A stretch of DNA of 64,000 bases, taken from NCBI RefSeq assembly GCF_021532615.1, contig NZ_JAKGAQ010000004.1:248001-312000 (forward strand). Direction: 5' to 3'. This stretch comes from Octadecabacter dasysiphoniae (GTDB lineage: Bacteria > Pseudomonadota > Alphaproteobacteria > Rhodobacterales > Rhodobacteraceae). The translations under genes and the position numbers were made by a program. Shown in pieces: positions 1 through 9,074 of this stretch. A model generated the notes under the pieces. It did no database searches. It worked only from the letters and a program-made list of their open reading frames with translations, and was not told the origin of the DNA. Each line of letters starts with the position of its first letter. Position 1 is the stretch's first letter.

Positions 1-163
1 AGCAGGTGTTCACACGGGCATCGCGGAACCATTCATAAATCGGGGCATTGTCGTCAAACAGGGCTTTGCTTGGCGGCGTGTCCCAATCAATCGCTTCTGC
101 GGCTTTCATCCAGAATGCCTCCGGGTCGTCCTGCCAGCTTTTGTATACGTCGCGATATGCCAT
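1..163 (-). CDS. prpE: Propionyl-CoA synthetase, N-terminal fragment (cut by window edge)
   Basis: Only the first 54 codons lie in the window; the gene runs off the left edge. The peptide begins MAYRDVYKSWQDDPEAFW and continues with an IDWD segment and YEWF..ARVNTC, the pattern of the N-terminal cap of acetyl/propionyl-CoA synthetases of the PrpE type. The family activates propionate to propionyl-CoA with ATP in the cytoplasm. The ATG is preceded by a purine-rich AGAGGGGGA ribosome site. TTTGCAAA-like boxes lie about 100-180 bp upstream, the operator type of short-chain acyl-CoA regulators in Rhodobacterales, which supports propionate rather than acetate as substrate. An acetyl-CoA synthetase cannot be excluded from the fragment alone. 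Confidence 0.8.
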   Translation of the reverse strand, partial: MAYRDVYKSWQDDPEAFWMKAAEAIDWDTPPSKALFDDNAPIYEWFRDARVNTC

Positions 164-267
164 GTTGTGGTCCCCCTCTTGGTCATAGGGATAGGCCGTG
201 GTTGGCCACTGGGGCAAGCCTGTTTGCGCCCACAATTGTCAGAGTTTGCAGATGATCGCAGATCAAA

Positions 268-342
268 ATTGCAAATCTTTGCAAACCACCCACAGGGCGC
301 CATCATTGCGAAGTCGGTCTTGTTTCTATGCAAAGTTGCAAA
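268..342. promoter_or_regulatory. Clustered TTTGCAAA-like boxes (ScfR/PccR-type operator)
   Basis: Two pairs of TTTGCAAA-like octamers: ATTGCAAA at 268-275 with TTTGCAAA at 278-285, then TATGCAAA at 327-334 with GTTGCAAA at 335-342. They sit between prpE (minus strand, start 163) and the lipoprotein gene (plus strand, start 442). Regulators of the ScfR family, such as PccR of Rhodobacter sphaeroides, are known to bind paired TTTGCAAA motifs controlling propionyl-CoA genes. That this site controls prpE is inference; spacing differs from the 4-bp gap described for PccR. Confidence 0.55.
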
Positions 343-441
343 CATTTCTGCTAAAATTTGCAGAGAATTTGAATCGCATGTCGCTAGGCTAACGGATGCT
401 TCACCAATTAAGACCTCCTTAACATTTGTGAGGAGTCGGTG

Positions 442-816
442 ATGCGGTGGTTGATATTGATAGCGTGTGTGGCGGTGGCGGGATGTGATGTTGCGGTGCC
501 AACTGGCGCGCCCATGGCGGATGTGCGCGCTGTGATTAGCACGCGGGATATCGCGATGAACCGGCCCAACACCACCACCCGAGAGGCGCTTTTCAGGATG
601 CGCGCGGATGGCACTGGCACGGTTGAATTTATCGCAAACCCGGACGGGGCTCAGGATGTTGCGTGGACGTTGCAGGGCGATCGGTTTTGCATCGCTGCAG
701 ACGAAGGCCTGATGGCTAGTTTTGAATGCGCCACGCTGTCGCTGGATGGCGCGCAGGTCACTTTCGCGCATACGCAGTCGGGCAACGTGGCCACGGGCGT
801 TTTGATGCCCCGTTAA
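442..816 (+). CDS. Small putative lipoprotein, function unknown
   Basis: A 124-residue protein with a short lipoprotein signal: hydrophobic LILIACVAVAGC ends in a lipobox (VAGC) near residue 15, so the mature protein should be membrane-anchored through Cys. The rest is a soluble domain with two further Cys residues (RFCIAADEG and FECATLSLD) that could form a disulfide. I recognise no family. The ATG at 442 has an AGGAG six bases upstream; a GTG at 439 is a less likely start. Its TAA shares bases with the stop of the convergent maeB gene, a four-base overlap. Confidence 0.65.
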   Translation: MRWLILIACVAVAGCDVAVPTGAPMADVRAVISTRDIAMNRPNTTTREALFRMRADGTGTVEFIANPDGAQDVAWTLQGDRFCIAADEGLMASFECATLSLDGAQVTFAHTQSGNVATGVLMPR

Positions 817-3095
817 CCGTAATGCTTAACCGGCGTGCCCGCGACGGCCGCCATGTTCAGCAAACCCCGCGCAGTAATCGATGGCGTCACGATATGCGCG
901 CGGTTGCCCATGCCCATCAAGATCGGCCCAACCTCAAGCCCGCCCCCCTTCATCTTCAGGATATTGCGCACACCACTTGCGGCATCCGCATGCCCAAAGA
1001 TCAGCACGTTCGCGGGGCCCTTCATCCGGTTGCCGGGCAACAAACGTTCGCGCAGATCAGGATCCAGCGCGGCATCGACGTTCATCTCGCCCTCGTAAGT
1101 GAAATCGACCTTTTGGCTGTCAAGAATGCGCATGGCGGCGCGAATACGTGTGCCCGTATCGCAATCTAGATTGCCGAATTGTGATTGCGCACAGAACGCG
1201 ATGTTCGGCTTCAGGCCAAAGCGTTTGACGTGGCGCGCCGCGGCAATGGCGGTTTGGGCAATCTGTTCGCCCGTGGGTTCGGATCGCACGTGGGTGTCGG
1301 CGATGAAAAGCGGCCCGTCCTCAAGGATCATCATGGACAGCGCGCCTTGCACCTTCAGGTCCTTGCCCAAGATCTGTTCAATGTAATTCAAATGCCAGCG
1401 GAACTGCCCGAAGGTGCCGCAGATCATGCTGTCGGCCTCACCACGTTGCACCATAACGGCACCAATCGCCGTGGTGTTGGTGCGCATGACGGCCTTGGCA
1501 AGATCGGGTGTCACGCCTTTGCGGGCCATAAGGCTATGATATGTATCCCAATAATCGCGGTAGCGCGGATCGTTTTCAGGGTTCACGATATCAAGTTTAT
1601 CAAGATCAACGTCTAGACCCGCGCGCTCTGCACGGGCGCGGATAACATCGGGTCGCCCGATCAGGATTGGCGTTTCGGTGGTTTCTTCCAACACCGCTTG
1701 GCAGGCGCGCAGCACGCGTTCGTCTTCGCCCTCAGTAAAGACAATGCGGCGGGCGGCGGTTGCGGCGGCTTGGAACACAGGGCGCATCAGCAGGGCGGAT
1801 TTGAACACGGACGCATCCAAAGACGCCTTATAGGTAGGCAAATCGACGGGGCGGGTGGCCACGCCGGTTTCCATCGCGGCCTTGGCGACGGCGGATGCCA
1901 CGACGCCCATCAGGCGCGGATCAAACGGTTTGGGGATCAGGTATTCCGGCCCGAATGTCAGCTGTTCGCCTTGATAGGCGGCGGCGGCCTCTGCGCTGGT
2001 CGTGGCACGGGCAAGGGCGGCGATGCCCTCAACACAACCGATCTGCATGGCGTCGTTGATTTCCGTCGCGCCCACATCCAACGCCCCGCGAAAGATAAAC
2101 GGGAAACACAGTACGTTGTTGACTTGATTGGGGAAATCGCTGCGCCCGGTGGCCATGATCGCGTTCGGCGCGACCGTGCGCACGTCCTCGGGGGTGATTT
2201 CGGGGTTTGGATTGGCCAGCGCAAAAATAATCGGCGCATCGGCCATTTTGGCCACCATGTCTGGTTTTAAAACACCGGGGCCGGACAGGCCAAGGAACAA
2301 ATCAGCCCCATCGATCACATCCCCCAACGTGGCTGCTGTTGTACCTTGCGCGAACTCTGCCTTTTGCGGCGTCATGTCTTTTTCGCGGCCCTTATAAACC
2401 AGCCCTTCGATATCACACAGCCAGACGTTTTCGCGTTTCACACCAAGTTTCAGCAACATGTTGAGGCAGGCAATACCCGCCGCGCCGCCGCCCGTGCTGA
2501 CGATTTTGATATCTTCGAATTTCTTGCCCGTAACCTGCAACGCATTCGTCGCGGCGGCCCCGACGACGATGGCGGTGCCGTGCTGGTCGTCGTGAAACAC
2601 GGGGATGTTCATCCGCTCGCGGCAAATCTTTTCCACGATAAAGCAGTCGGGCGCTTTGATGTCTTCAAGGTTGATGGCGCCGAATGTGGGTTCCATCGCG
2701 CAAACAATATCGGCCAGCTTTTCGGGGTCGGGCTGGTCCAGCTCAATGTCAAAACAATCGATATTGGCAAATTTCTTGAACAAAACCGCCTTGCCTTCCA
2801 TCACCGGCTTGGACGCAAGACCACCGATGTTTCCCAACCCCAACACCGCTGTGCCGTTGGTCACAACCGCCACCAGATTGCCGCGCGCGGTGTAATCGCG
2901 CGCAGTTGCGGGGTCGTTCTTGATCTCGATGCAGGCTTCCGCGACGCCGGGGGAATAGGCCCGCGCCAGATCGCGCCCGTTGGCCAACGGTTTGGTTGCG
3001 CGTATTTCCAGCTTTCCGGGTTTCGGGTGGCGGTGATAATCCAAGGCCGCCTGTCGAAGCGTTTCTTTGTGGGCGTCGTTTGGCGTATCGGGCAT
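813..3095 (-). CDS. maeB: NADP-dependent malic enzyme with phosphotransacetylase-like C-terminus
   Basis: The 760-residue length and two-part layout fit MaeB: an N-terminal malic enzyme half (about 1-430), which decarboxylates malate to pyruvate with NADP, fused to a phosphotransacetylase-like half (about 430-760) known to bind acetyl-CoA as an allosteric module. Visible motifs include the Tyr-containing [12 protein letters not shown], the metal-site [10 protein letters not shown], a Rossmann stretch [14 protein letters not shown], and in the C-terminal half [15 protein letters not shown] and [19 protein letters not shown]. The enzyme feeds pyruvate and NADPH from TCA intermediates. It is monocistronic here; an 18-bp perfect palindrome lies about 35 bp upstream of the start. 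Confidence 0.93.
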   Translation of the reverse strand: MPDTPNDAHKETLRQAALDYHRHPKPGKLEIRATKPLANGRDLARAYSPGVAEACIEIKNDPATARDYTARGNLVAVVTNGTAVLGLGNIGGLASKPVMEGKAVLFKKFANIDCFDIELDQPDPEKLADIVCAMEPTFGAINLEDIKAPDCFIVEKICRERMNIPVFHDDQHGTAIVVGAAATNALQVTGKKFEDIKIVSTGGGAAGIACLNMLLKLGVKRENVWLCDIEGLVYKGREKDMTPQKAEFAQGTTAATLGDVIDGADLFLGLSGPGVLKPDMVAKMADAPIIFALANPNPEITPEDVRTVAPNAIMATGRSDFPNQVNNVLCFPFIFRGALDVGATEINDAMQIGCVEGIAALARATTSAEAAAAYQGEQLTFGPEYLIPKPFDPRLMGVVASAVAKAAMETGVATRPVDLPTYKASLDASVFKSALLMRPVFQAAATAARRIVFTEGEDERVLRACQAVLEETTETPILIGRPDVIRARAERAGLDVDLDKLDIVNPENDPRYRDYWDTYHSLMARKGVTPDLAKAVMRTNTTAIGAVMVQRGEADSMICGTFGQFRWHLNYIEQILGKDLKVQGALSMMILEDGPLFIADTHVRSEPTGEQIAQTAIAAARHVKRFGLKPNIAFCAQSQFGNLDCDTGTRIRAAMRILDSQKVDFTYEGEMNVDAALDPDLRERLLPGNRMKGPANVLIFGHADAASGVRNILKMKGGGLEVGPILMGMGNRAHIVTPSITARGLLNMAAVAGTPVKHYG

Positions 3096-3129
3096 GTATC
3101 TGACCTATCAATTCAAGGCGTGCAAAAAG

Positions 3130-3147
3130 TAGTTTAACGTTAAACTA
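3130..3147. promoter_or_regulatory. Perfect 18-bp palindrome between maeB and the cupin gene
   Basis: TAGTTTAACGTTAAACTA is a perfect palindrome 35 bp upstream of maeB and 90 bp upstream of the divergent cupin gene. Its symmetry and position mark it as a likely operator for a dimeric repressor. The shape (AGTTTAA arms) resembles MarR-family sites, but the regulator is not encoded next to it and cannot be named. Confidence 0.5.
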
Positions 3148-3236
3148 TCTGGCTGCCGCAAGGGAAGCGTTATGACAGCTATACGGACAAGATGCACTCT
3201 CTTGCAAATCCGAAAACTGGAAGTCACGGTGTTTGA

Positions 3237-4325
3237 ATGACAAATGAAGCTGAAATTCGCGCCGAAGTCTGCCTGCCGACCACGGCCCTGACTGACGATA
3301 TTGCGTTCTTTACCAAAACCTTACGGATGCGGATGGCGTCGATTTATCCGGCAGATGATCCTTCTGTTGCGGTTTTTGAAGGGCACGGCCTGCGCGTGCG
3401 GATGGATCAGGGGCAGTCGGGCCCCACAGGCCATTTGCGTATTTTGACAGATGATAACGGGTTCTGTGATAAAACCACGCTAACCGCACCTGGTGGCACG
3501 ACCGTTGAAATTGCACCACTGAACCCGCCGCTCTATCTGCCGGAAACAGATCACGCGTTTGTTGTGCGCCGCTTGGCGGATCAGGCGCCTTGGGTGATCG
3601 GGCGCGCGGGCATGCACTACCGCGATCTGATCCCGACGCGCCTTGGCGGGTCCATCATTGCGTCCCACATCCGTATTCCCGATGGCGGCCCCGTGCCCGA
3701 TATGGTGCATTTTCACCGCGTCGGGTTTCAGTTGATCTATTGTTATCGCGGTTGGGTCGATGTGGTGTACGAGGATCAAGGCGGCCCAATCCGCCTGCAT
3801 GCGGGGGATTGTTTCATCCAACCACCCGAAATCCGCCACCGCGTGCTCGAGGCGTCGGACGGAATCGAAGTGATCGAAATTGGTGTTCCCGCAGAACATG
3901 TCACTGAAATTGATCATGTAATGGCGTTGCCCACCCCCGATTTGCGGCCAGATCGTGAATGGCAGGGGCAGCGGTTTGTGCGCAACATTGGCGCAGCGTC
4001 CGAATGGCACCCCTTTCGTTTGCCGGGCTACATCGCGCGCGACACAACGATCAATGACGCCACAAAATCCGTGGCGGGCGTGCAAGTCATCCGTCGTGGC
4101 AAGGGCGATCCGCGCTGGAGCACACATGACGCGGACATTCATTTCACCTTCGTCATGGAAGGCGCAATCACGCTTGAGGGGGAGGGCAAAGATCCCTACC
4201 GCCTCGCGCCGGGGGATGCATTTGTGATCCCCCCGGGAATGGCCACCCGCTACAGCGACCCGACCGATGACGTCGAATTGCTTGAGGTCACGCTGGCGGG
4301 GGCCTTTGACACAACGCTGATTTAG
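3237..4325 (+). CDS. Two-cupin protein with N-terminal glyoxalase-like segment
   Basis: A 362-residue protein. Residues about 10-90 (LPTTALTDDIAFFTKTLRMR, VAVFEGHGLRVRM) look like half a vicinal-oxygen-chelate fold. Two cupin domains follow. The first has metal-binding character: MVHFHRVGFQLIYCYRGWVD..E and GDCFIQPPEIRHRVLE. The second has STHDADIHFTFVMEGAITLEGEG and GDAFVIPPGMATRY, with fewer His. Cupins of this build are often dioxygenases or sugar/acid-binding proteins; substrate unknown. The ATG at 3237 lacks a strong ribosome site but no better in-frame start is seen. It precedes the nucleoside-salvage operon by 164 bp and may or may not be co-transcribed with it. Confidence 0.75.
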   Translation: MTNEAEIRAEVCLPTTALTDDIAFFTKTLRMRMASIYPADDPSVAVFEGHGLRVRMDQGQSGPTGHLRILTDDNGFCDKTTLTAPGGTTVEIAPLNPPLYLPETDHAFVVRRLADQAPWVIGRAGMHYRDLIPTRLGGSIIASHIRIPDGGPVPDMVHFHRVGFQLIYCYRGWVDVVYEDQGGPIRLHAGDCFIQPPEIRHRVLEASDGIEVIEIGVPAEHVTEIDHVMALPTPDLRPDREWQGQRFVRNIGAASEWHPFRLPGYIARDTTINDATKSVAGVQVIRRGKGDPRWSTHDADIHFTFVMEGAITLEGEGKDPYRLAPGDAFVIPPGMATRYSDPTDDVELLEVTLAGAFDTTLI

Positions 4326-4489
4326 GGTGTTTTTCGGCCGGTTCGTCCAGCGCGATAACGCGATTGGCAGCTTTCAACATATTGGGCATAATATTCTTCT
4401 TTCGCGGCCTTAACGCGCAAGGGTGCTGTCGGGTTCCACTTGCACTTGATGGCCCGCAAAGCCAAACTTCTTCCAACCAAGGAGTCCTG

Positions 4490-4882
4490 ATGTCCCTTCT
4501 CGATGATGCCCGCGCCGTGCGCGAAAACGCCTATGCCCCCTATTCAAATTTTGCCGTGGGCGCGGCCTTGCGCACGCCGCAGGGGGATGTGTTCACAGGG
4601 ATCAACGTGGAAAACGTCGCCTATCCGGAAGGCACCTGCGCCGAAGCCGGGGCCATTGCGGCAATGTGCGCGGCGGGCGCGCGTGAAATCGCGGAAATCG
4701 CTGTGATCGCAGACGCACCGGCGCCCGTGCCGCCCTGCGGTGGGTGCCGCCAGAAAATAGCGGAATTCGCGAAAGGGGACGTCGTCGTTACTATGTCGAC
4801 GATGGATGGCACGACCTTGCAAATGACAGTGTCAGATCTGTTGCCCGGACGTTTCACCGCGGATCACATGGCCAATACATAA
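4490..4882 (+). CDS. cdd: Cytidine deaminase
   Basis: 130 residues, the usual size of the small homotetrameric enzyme that deaminates cytidine and deoxycytidine to (deoxy)uridine. The zinc ligands and catalytic Glu are visible: TCAEAGAI (Cys and Glu) and PCGGCRQK (two Cys), plus the substrate loop YAPYSNFAVGAAL and the NVENVAYPEG segment. The start at 4490 follows AAGGAG, giving MSLLDDARAVRENAY; a longer frame upstream has no support. First gene of the salvage operon, three bases ahead of deoA. Confidence 0.96.
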   Translation: MSLLDDARAVRENAYAPYSNFAVGAALRTPQGDVFTGINVENVAYPEGTCAEAGAIAAMCAAGAREIAEIAVIADAPAPVPPCGGCRQKIAEFAKGDVVVTMSTMDGTTLQMTVSDLLPGRFTADHMANT

Positions 4883-4885
4883 CTG

Positions 4886-6190
4886 ATGGACAGCAGGGCG
4901 ATCATTGCGAAAATTCGGCGCGGGCAAGACCCGAGCGCGCAGGAACTTGCGTGGTTTACCAATGGTTTAGCAACACGCGAAGTGTCGGACGCACAGGCGG
5001 GCGCCTTTGCGATGGCGGTGTGCCTGAAAGGGCTGAGCGATGAAGGCCGCGTCGCGTTGACCGCAGGAATGCGCGACAGCGGGGATGTCATGAAATGGGA
5101 TTTGCCGGGGCCTGTTTTGGACAAACATTCCACAGGCGGTGTCGGTGATCCTGTGTCCTTGATCCTGGCACCTGCCTTGGCGGCCTGTGATGTTTTTGTG
5201 CCGATGGTGTCCGGGCGCGGGCTGGGCCACACGGGGGGCACCCTTGATAAGCTCGAATCTATTCCCGGCCTGTCCACGTCACAGAACACAGCTACCTTTC
5301 GCAAAATCACCCGTGATATCGGCTGCGCGATTGTCGGCGCGACCAAGGCCATCGCGCCCGCAGATAAACGTTTATATGCTGTTCGCGATGTCACAGCCAC
5401 TGTGGAAAGTGTTGATTTGATCTGCGCGTCAATCCTGTCCAAAAAACTTGCCGCGGGATTGGATGGCTTGGTTCTGGATGTGAAGGCAGGCAGCGGCGCG
5501 TTCATGAAAACCCCGCAAGAGGCCGCGGCACTCGCCCGCGCGCTGACCTCGACGGCCAATGGGGCTGGCACGCCCACGGCCGCCTTCATCACCGATATGT
5601 CACAACCCTTGGCCCCTGCGCTGGGCAACGCGCTTGAGGTTGCGGTGTGTCTTGAGGTTTTGTCGGGCAACCGCGCCGCCGCCCCGCGCCTGCATGATTT
5701 GACCTTGGCGTTGTGCGCGCGCGTGCTGGCGCTGGCGGGCCATGCGGAGGGCGAGGCAGAGGAGCGCGTTAAAGCGGCGATATCATCAGGGCATGCAATG
5801 GTCTGTTTTGCCGCGATGGTACGCGCCATGGGCGGCCCCCCAGATATCGCCGACGATTGGCACACCCACCTGCCCAAAGCACCTGTCGTGGGGGATGTGC
5901 CCGCCCCGAAATCCGGTGTCATTCGCGCAATCAACGGTGAATCCTTGGGCCTCGCGGTTGTCGCAATGGGCGGTGGTCGCCAGATCGAAAGTGATCGCAT
6001 TGACCCGCGCGTGGGGCTGTCAGATGTGATAGAATTGGGCGCAACGGTCAGCCGCGGCGACCCGATCGCCACAATTCACGCCGCCGACGAAGACAGCGCA
6101 GAGGCCGCAGCCCACGCCGTTTTGCGCGCCGTCGACATCGGCGAAGCGGCTGAGCTGAATGATTTAATTATTGAACGGATTGATCGATGA
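4886..6190 (+). CDS. deoA: Thymidine phosphorylase
   Basis: 434 residues. Splits thymidine (and deoxyuridine) with phosphate into base and deoxyribose-1-phosphate. The family signature is clear: phosphate-binding KHSTGGVGDPVSL, the SGRGLGHTGGTLDKLESIPG stretch and DVKAGSGAFMKT in the hinge region. The C-terminal pyrimidine-nucleoside-phosphorylase domain contains MGGGRQ and DPRVGLSD. It begins three bases after cdd and overlaps deoB by ATGA, so the genes are very likely translationally coupled. Its product deoxyribose-1-phosphate is the substrate of the next enzyme. Confidence 0.96.
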   Translation: MDSRAIIAKIRRGQDPSAQELAWFTNGLATREVSDAQAGAFAMAVCLKGLSDEGRVALTAGMRDSGDVMKWDLPGPVLDKHSTGGVGDPVSLILAPALAACDVFVPMVSGRGLGHTGGTLDKLESIPGLSTSQNTATFRKITRDIGCAIVGATKAIAPADKRLYAVRDVTATVESVDLICASILSKKLAAGLDGLVLDVKAGSGAFMKTPQEAAALARALTSTANGAGTPTAAFITDMSQPLAPALGNALEVAVCLEVLSGNRAAAPRLHDLTLALCARVLALAGHAEGEAEERVKAAISSGHAMVCFAAMVRAMGGPPDIADDWHTHLPKAPVVGDVPAPKSGVIRAINGESLGLAVVAMGGGRQIESDRIDPRVGLSDVIELGATVSRGDPIATIHAADEDSAEAAAHAVLRAVDIGEAAELNDLIIERIDR

Positions 6191-7389
6191 CGCGCGCCTT
6201 TTTGATTGTGATCGACAGTGTTGGCATCGGCGGTGCGCCTGATGCTGGCGATTTTTTCAACGGCAACGTGCCCGATACCGGTGCGAATACGCTGGGCCAT
6301 ATCATACAGGCCTGCGCCGAAGGTCAGGCCGAAGACGGGCGCAGCGGGCCGCTGAAAATCCCGCATCTGAACAGCCTTGGGGCAGGGGCCGCGATGGCGC
6401 TTGCGACGGGTCTTGATGTTGGCTGGCCCGCGCCGACGGGGGCCTTTGCGGCCGCCACCGAAGTCAGCATCGGCAAGGACACACCGTCAGGCCATTGGGA
6501 ATTGGCAGGGGTGCCCGTCCCGTGGGATTGGCACACATTTCCCGACACAACACCGGCTTTTCCGCAGAACGTCACCGACCGGATACGCGAACTCGCGGGG
6601 ACGGACGGCATCCTCGCCAATTGCCATGAATCCGGCACGCAGGTGATTGAAACCTTTGGCGTTGAACACATCCGCACGGGCCAGCCGATTTGCTACACCT
6701 CCGTCGACAGCGTTCTGCAAATTGCCGCGCACGTGGATCACTTCGGGTTGGATCGATTGTTAAAGCTGTGCGAAGACCTCGCTCCGATGTTGCACGACAT
6801 GAAAGTAGGTCGCGTGATCGCCCGCCCGTTCAAAGGCGAAGAAGGCCATTTTGAAAGAACGCTCGACCGCCACGATTACGCAATCGCCCCCCCCGCGCCA
6901 ACATTGTGCGACTGGGTGCATGACGCGGGTCGATCCGTGCAAGCGATTGGAAAGATTGGCGATATATTCTCAATGCGGGGCATAGACGAGGTGCGTAAGG
7001 GCGCCGACGTCACCTTGATGAACCACCTGTCCGACATGATCGATACCGCGCCAGATGGCGGGTTCGTGTTCGCCAATTTTGTCGAATTTGACAGCCTTTA
7101 TGGCCATCGCCGCGACGTGTCAGGATATGCGCGTCACCTTGAATGGTTCGATGCTGCCTTGGGTGATCTGTTGCCCAAACTGCGCGACGGTGATCTGTTG
7201 TGCGTCACCGCCGATCATGGCAACGATCCGACATGGATTGGCGGCGATCACACCCGCGAACGTGTGCCCGTGCTGATACACGGAATCGGCGCAAAAGACC
7301 TTGGTCATGTTGCGTTCGTTGATGTCGCGGCGTCCATCGCAACCCATTTGGACGTGCCCGTTCGCGGCCCCGGAAAGAGCTTTCTATGA
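6187..7389 (+). CDS. deoB: Phosphopentomutase
   Basis: 400 residues, alkaline-phosphatase superfamily. Converts (deoxy)ribose-1-phosphate to the 5-phosphate. Metal-binding motifs are visible: N-terminal VIDSVGIGGAPDAGDF, the Thr nucleophile region in KDTPSGHWE, and C-terminal TADHGNDPTWIGGDHTRE. Start and stop overlap its neighbours by four bases on both sides (ATGA), so it is an inner gene of the cdd-deoA-deoB-add-upp operon. No deoC aldolase is seen in the window. Confidence 0.96.
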   Translation: MTRAFLIVIDSVGIGGAPDAGDFFNGNVPDTGANTLGHIIQACAEGQAEDGRSGPLKIPHLNSLGAGAAMALATGLDVGWPAPTGAFAAATEVSIGKDTPSGHWELAGVPVPWDWHTFPDTTPAFPQNVTDRIRELAGTDGILANCHESGTQVIETFGVEHIRTGQPICYTSVDSVLQIAAHVDHFGLDRLLKLCEDLAPMLHDMKVGRVIARPFKGEEGHFERTLDRHDYAIAPPAPTLCDWVHDAGRSVQAIGKIGDIFSMRGIDEVRKGADVTLMNHLSDMIDTAPDGGFVFANFVEFDSLYGHRRDVSGYARHLEWFDAALGDLLPKLRDGDLLCVTADHGNDPTWIGGDHTRERVPVLIHGIGAKDLGHVAFVDVAASIATHLDVPVRGPGKSFL

Positions 7390-8372
7390 CCCATAAGACA
7401 CTCCCGAAGATTGAATTGCACACCCACCTCGAAGGGTGCGCGCCACCTGCATTTATTCGCGGGTTGGCCAAGGAAAAGTCGCTTGATATCAGCGGCATAT
7501 TCAACCCCGACGGCACCTATGCCTATCGTGACTTTGACCATTTTCTGCAGGTCTACGAGGCCGCATGCACGACCCTGCAAAGCCCGCAGGATTTCTATCG
7601 CCTCGTGAAGGCCGTTCTCGAAGAAAGCGCATCACACGGTGTTGTTTATCAAGAAACGTTTGTGTCGCCCGATTTTTGCGGCGGCGGTGATCTGGCCGCG
7701 TGGCGCGATTATCTTGCGGCCATGGAATCCGCCGCCGCCGAGGCCGAGGCAGAGCACGGGATCACCCTGAAGGGCATCATCACATGTATCCGCCATTTTG
7801 GGCCGGATGCTGCGAAACCCACGGCCATCTGCGCCGTTGAAACCTTCGGTGATTTCATCACGGGGTTTGGCATGGCGGGCGGTGAAATGGTCGGCCGTCC
7901 GGGTGATTACGACTATGCCTTTGATATGGCACGAGAAGCAGGCATGCCGCTGACCTGTCATGCGGGCGAATGGGGCGGCCCCGATATGGTGGCCGACACG
8001 CTGCGCGATCTCAAAGTTCAGCGCATTGGCCACGGTGTGAACGCGATCCAGGACACCAATCTTGTCGCTGAACTGGCCGACAACGGCGTCACGCTTGAGG
8101 TCTGCCCGGGCTCTAATGTGTTTTTGCAGGCCACGGGGGGATGGTCCGATCACCCGATCCAGAAACTGCGCGACGCGGGCGTGAAGGTTACGGTGTCCAC
8201 CGACGATCCGCCCTTCTTTGCGACCACCATGACCCATGAATTTGACATGCTCGCCCGGACGTTCGGGTGGGGCGACGCGGATTTCAACGAGATCAACCAA
8301 ACAGCCCTTGAGGCCGCGTTTTGTGATGATGCGACCCGGGCCAAAATCGCCAAACGATTGGAGACCACATGA
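7386..8372 (+). CDS. add: Adenosine deaminase
   Basis: 328 residues of the amidohydrolase superfamily, deaminating (deoxy)adenosine to inosine. Zinc ligands and catalytic residues are all visible: [13 protein letters not shown] (HxH), [10 protein letters not shown] (His and Glu), RIGHGVNA (His) and VSTDDPPFF (Asp). The [15 protein letters not shown] stretch fits Add rather than adenine deaminase. ATGA overlaps with deoB upstream and upp downstream place it inside the operon. Confidence 0.94.
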   Translation: MTHKTLPKIELHTHLEGCAPPAFIRGLAKEKSLDISGIFNPDGTYAYRDFDHFLQVYEAACTTLQSPQDFYRLVKAVLEESASHGVVYQETFVSPDFCGGGDLAAWRDYLAAMESAAAEAEAEHGITLKGIITCIRHFGPDAAKPTAICAVETFGDFITGFGMAGGEMVGRPGDYDYAFDMAREAGMPLTCHAGEWGGPDMVADTLRDLKVQRIGHGVNAIQDTNLVAELADNGVTLEVCPGSNVFLQATGGWSDHPIQKLRDAGVKVTVSTDDPPFFATTMTHEFDMLARTFGWGDADFNEINQTALEAAFCDDATRAKIAKRLETT

Positions 8373-9007
8373 GCAAACTGCCCCACCTGACCCATGTCAC
8401 CCACCCGTTGGTGCAGCACAAACTGACACTGATGCGCGACAAAGACACATCGACGGCCGTGTTTCGCCAGCTTCTGCGCGAAATTTCACAACTGCTGGCC
8501 TATGAGGTCACGCGGGAACTGCCGATGACCACAAAGACCATCGAAACCCCTATGGAACAGATGGAGGCCCCGACCCTCAAAGGGCGAAAACTGGCGTTGA
8601 TTTCGATCCTGCGGGCGGGCAACGGATTGCTTGACGGTATGCTGGAACTGATCCCTTCGGCGCGTGTCGGGTTTGTGGGGTTGTACCGCGACGAAGAAAC
8701 GCTTCAGCCGGTGCAGTATTATTTCAAGGTCCCCGAAGCGATGGAGGACCGCATGGTCATCGCGGTTGATCCGATGTTGGCGACGGGAAATTCATCCATC
8801 GCCGCAATCAATCTGTTGAAGGAGTCTGGCGCAAAAGACATCCGCTTTTTGTGCCTTCTGGCGTCACCCGAAGGGATTGCCGCCATGAAATCAGCCCATC
8901 CTGACGTGCCGATTGTAACAGCTTCGGTGGATAGTCACTTGAATGACAATGGATATATTGTTCCGGGGCTAGGGGATGCGGGCGATCGAATGTTTGGCAC
9001 AAAATAG
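8369..9007 (+). CDS. upp: Uracil phosphoribosyltransferase
   Basis: 212 residues, normal for the family. Makes UMP from uracil and PRPP, recovering the base released by deoA. Motifs: [50 protein letters not shown], the PRPP-binding [10 protein letters not shown] and the uracil-binding [16 protein letters not shown]. Last gene of the salvage operon, overlapping add by ATGA. No clear terminator follows; the next gene starts 67 bp downstream. Confidence 0.96.
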   Translation: MSKLPHLTHVTHPLVQHKLTLMRDKDTSTAVFRQLLREISQLLAYEVTRELPMTTKTIETPMEQMEAPTLKGRKLALISILRAGNGLLDGMLELIPSARVGFVGLYRDEETLQPVQYYFKVPEAMEDRMVIAVDPMLATGNSSIAAINLLKESGAKDIRFLCLLASPEGIAAMKSAHPDVPIVTASVDSHLNDNGYIVPGLGDAGDRMFGTK

Positions 9008-9074
9008 AGGGGACAATCCCTTTACATTATAGGCATTGTTCTGCATCCTCACACAATATCTTGTGGGGGCAACA

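Noticed and set aside
4288..4389. A 33-codon minus-strand ORF (MPNMLKAANRVIALDEPAEK...) between the cupin and cdd genes.
   Set aside because: It overlaps the cupin 3' end, has only a weak ribosome site and no recognisable family; not enough to call a gene.
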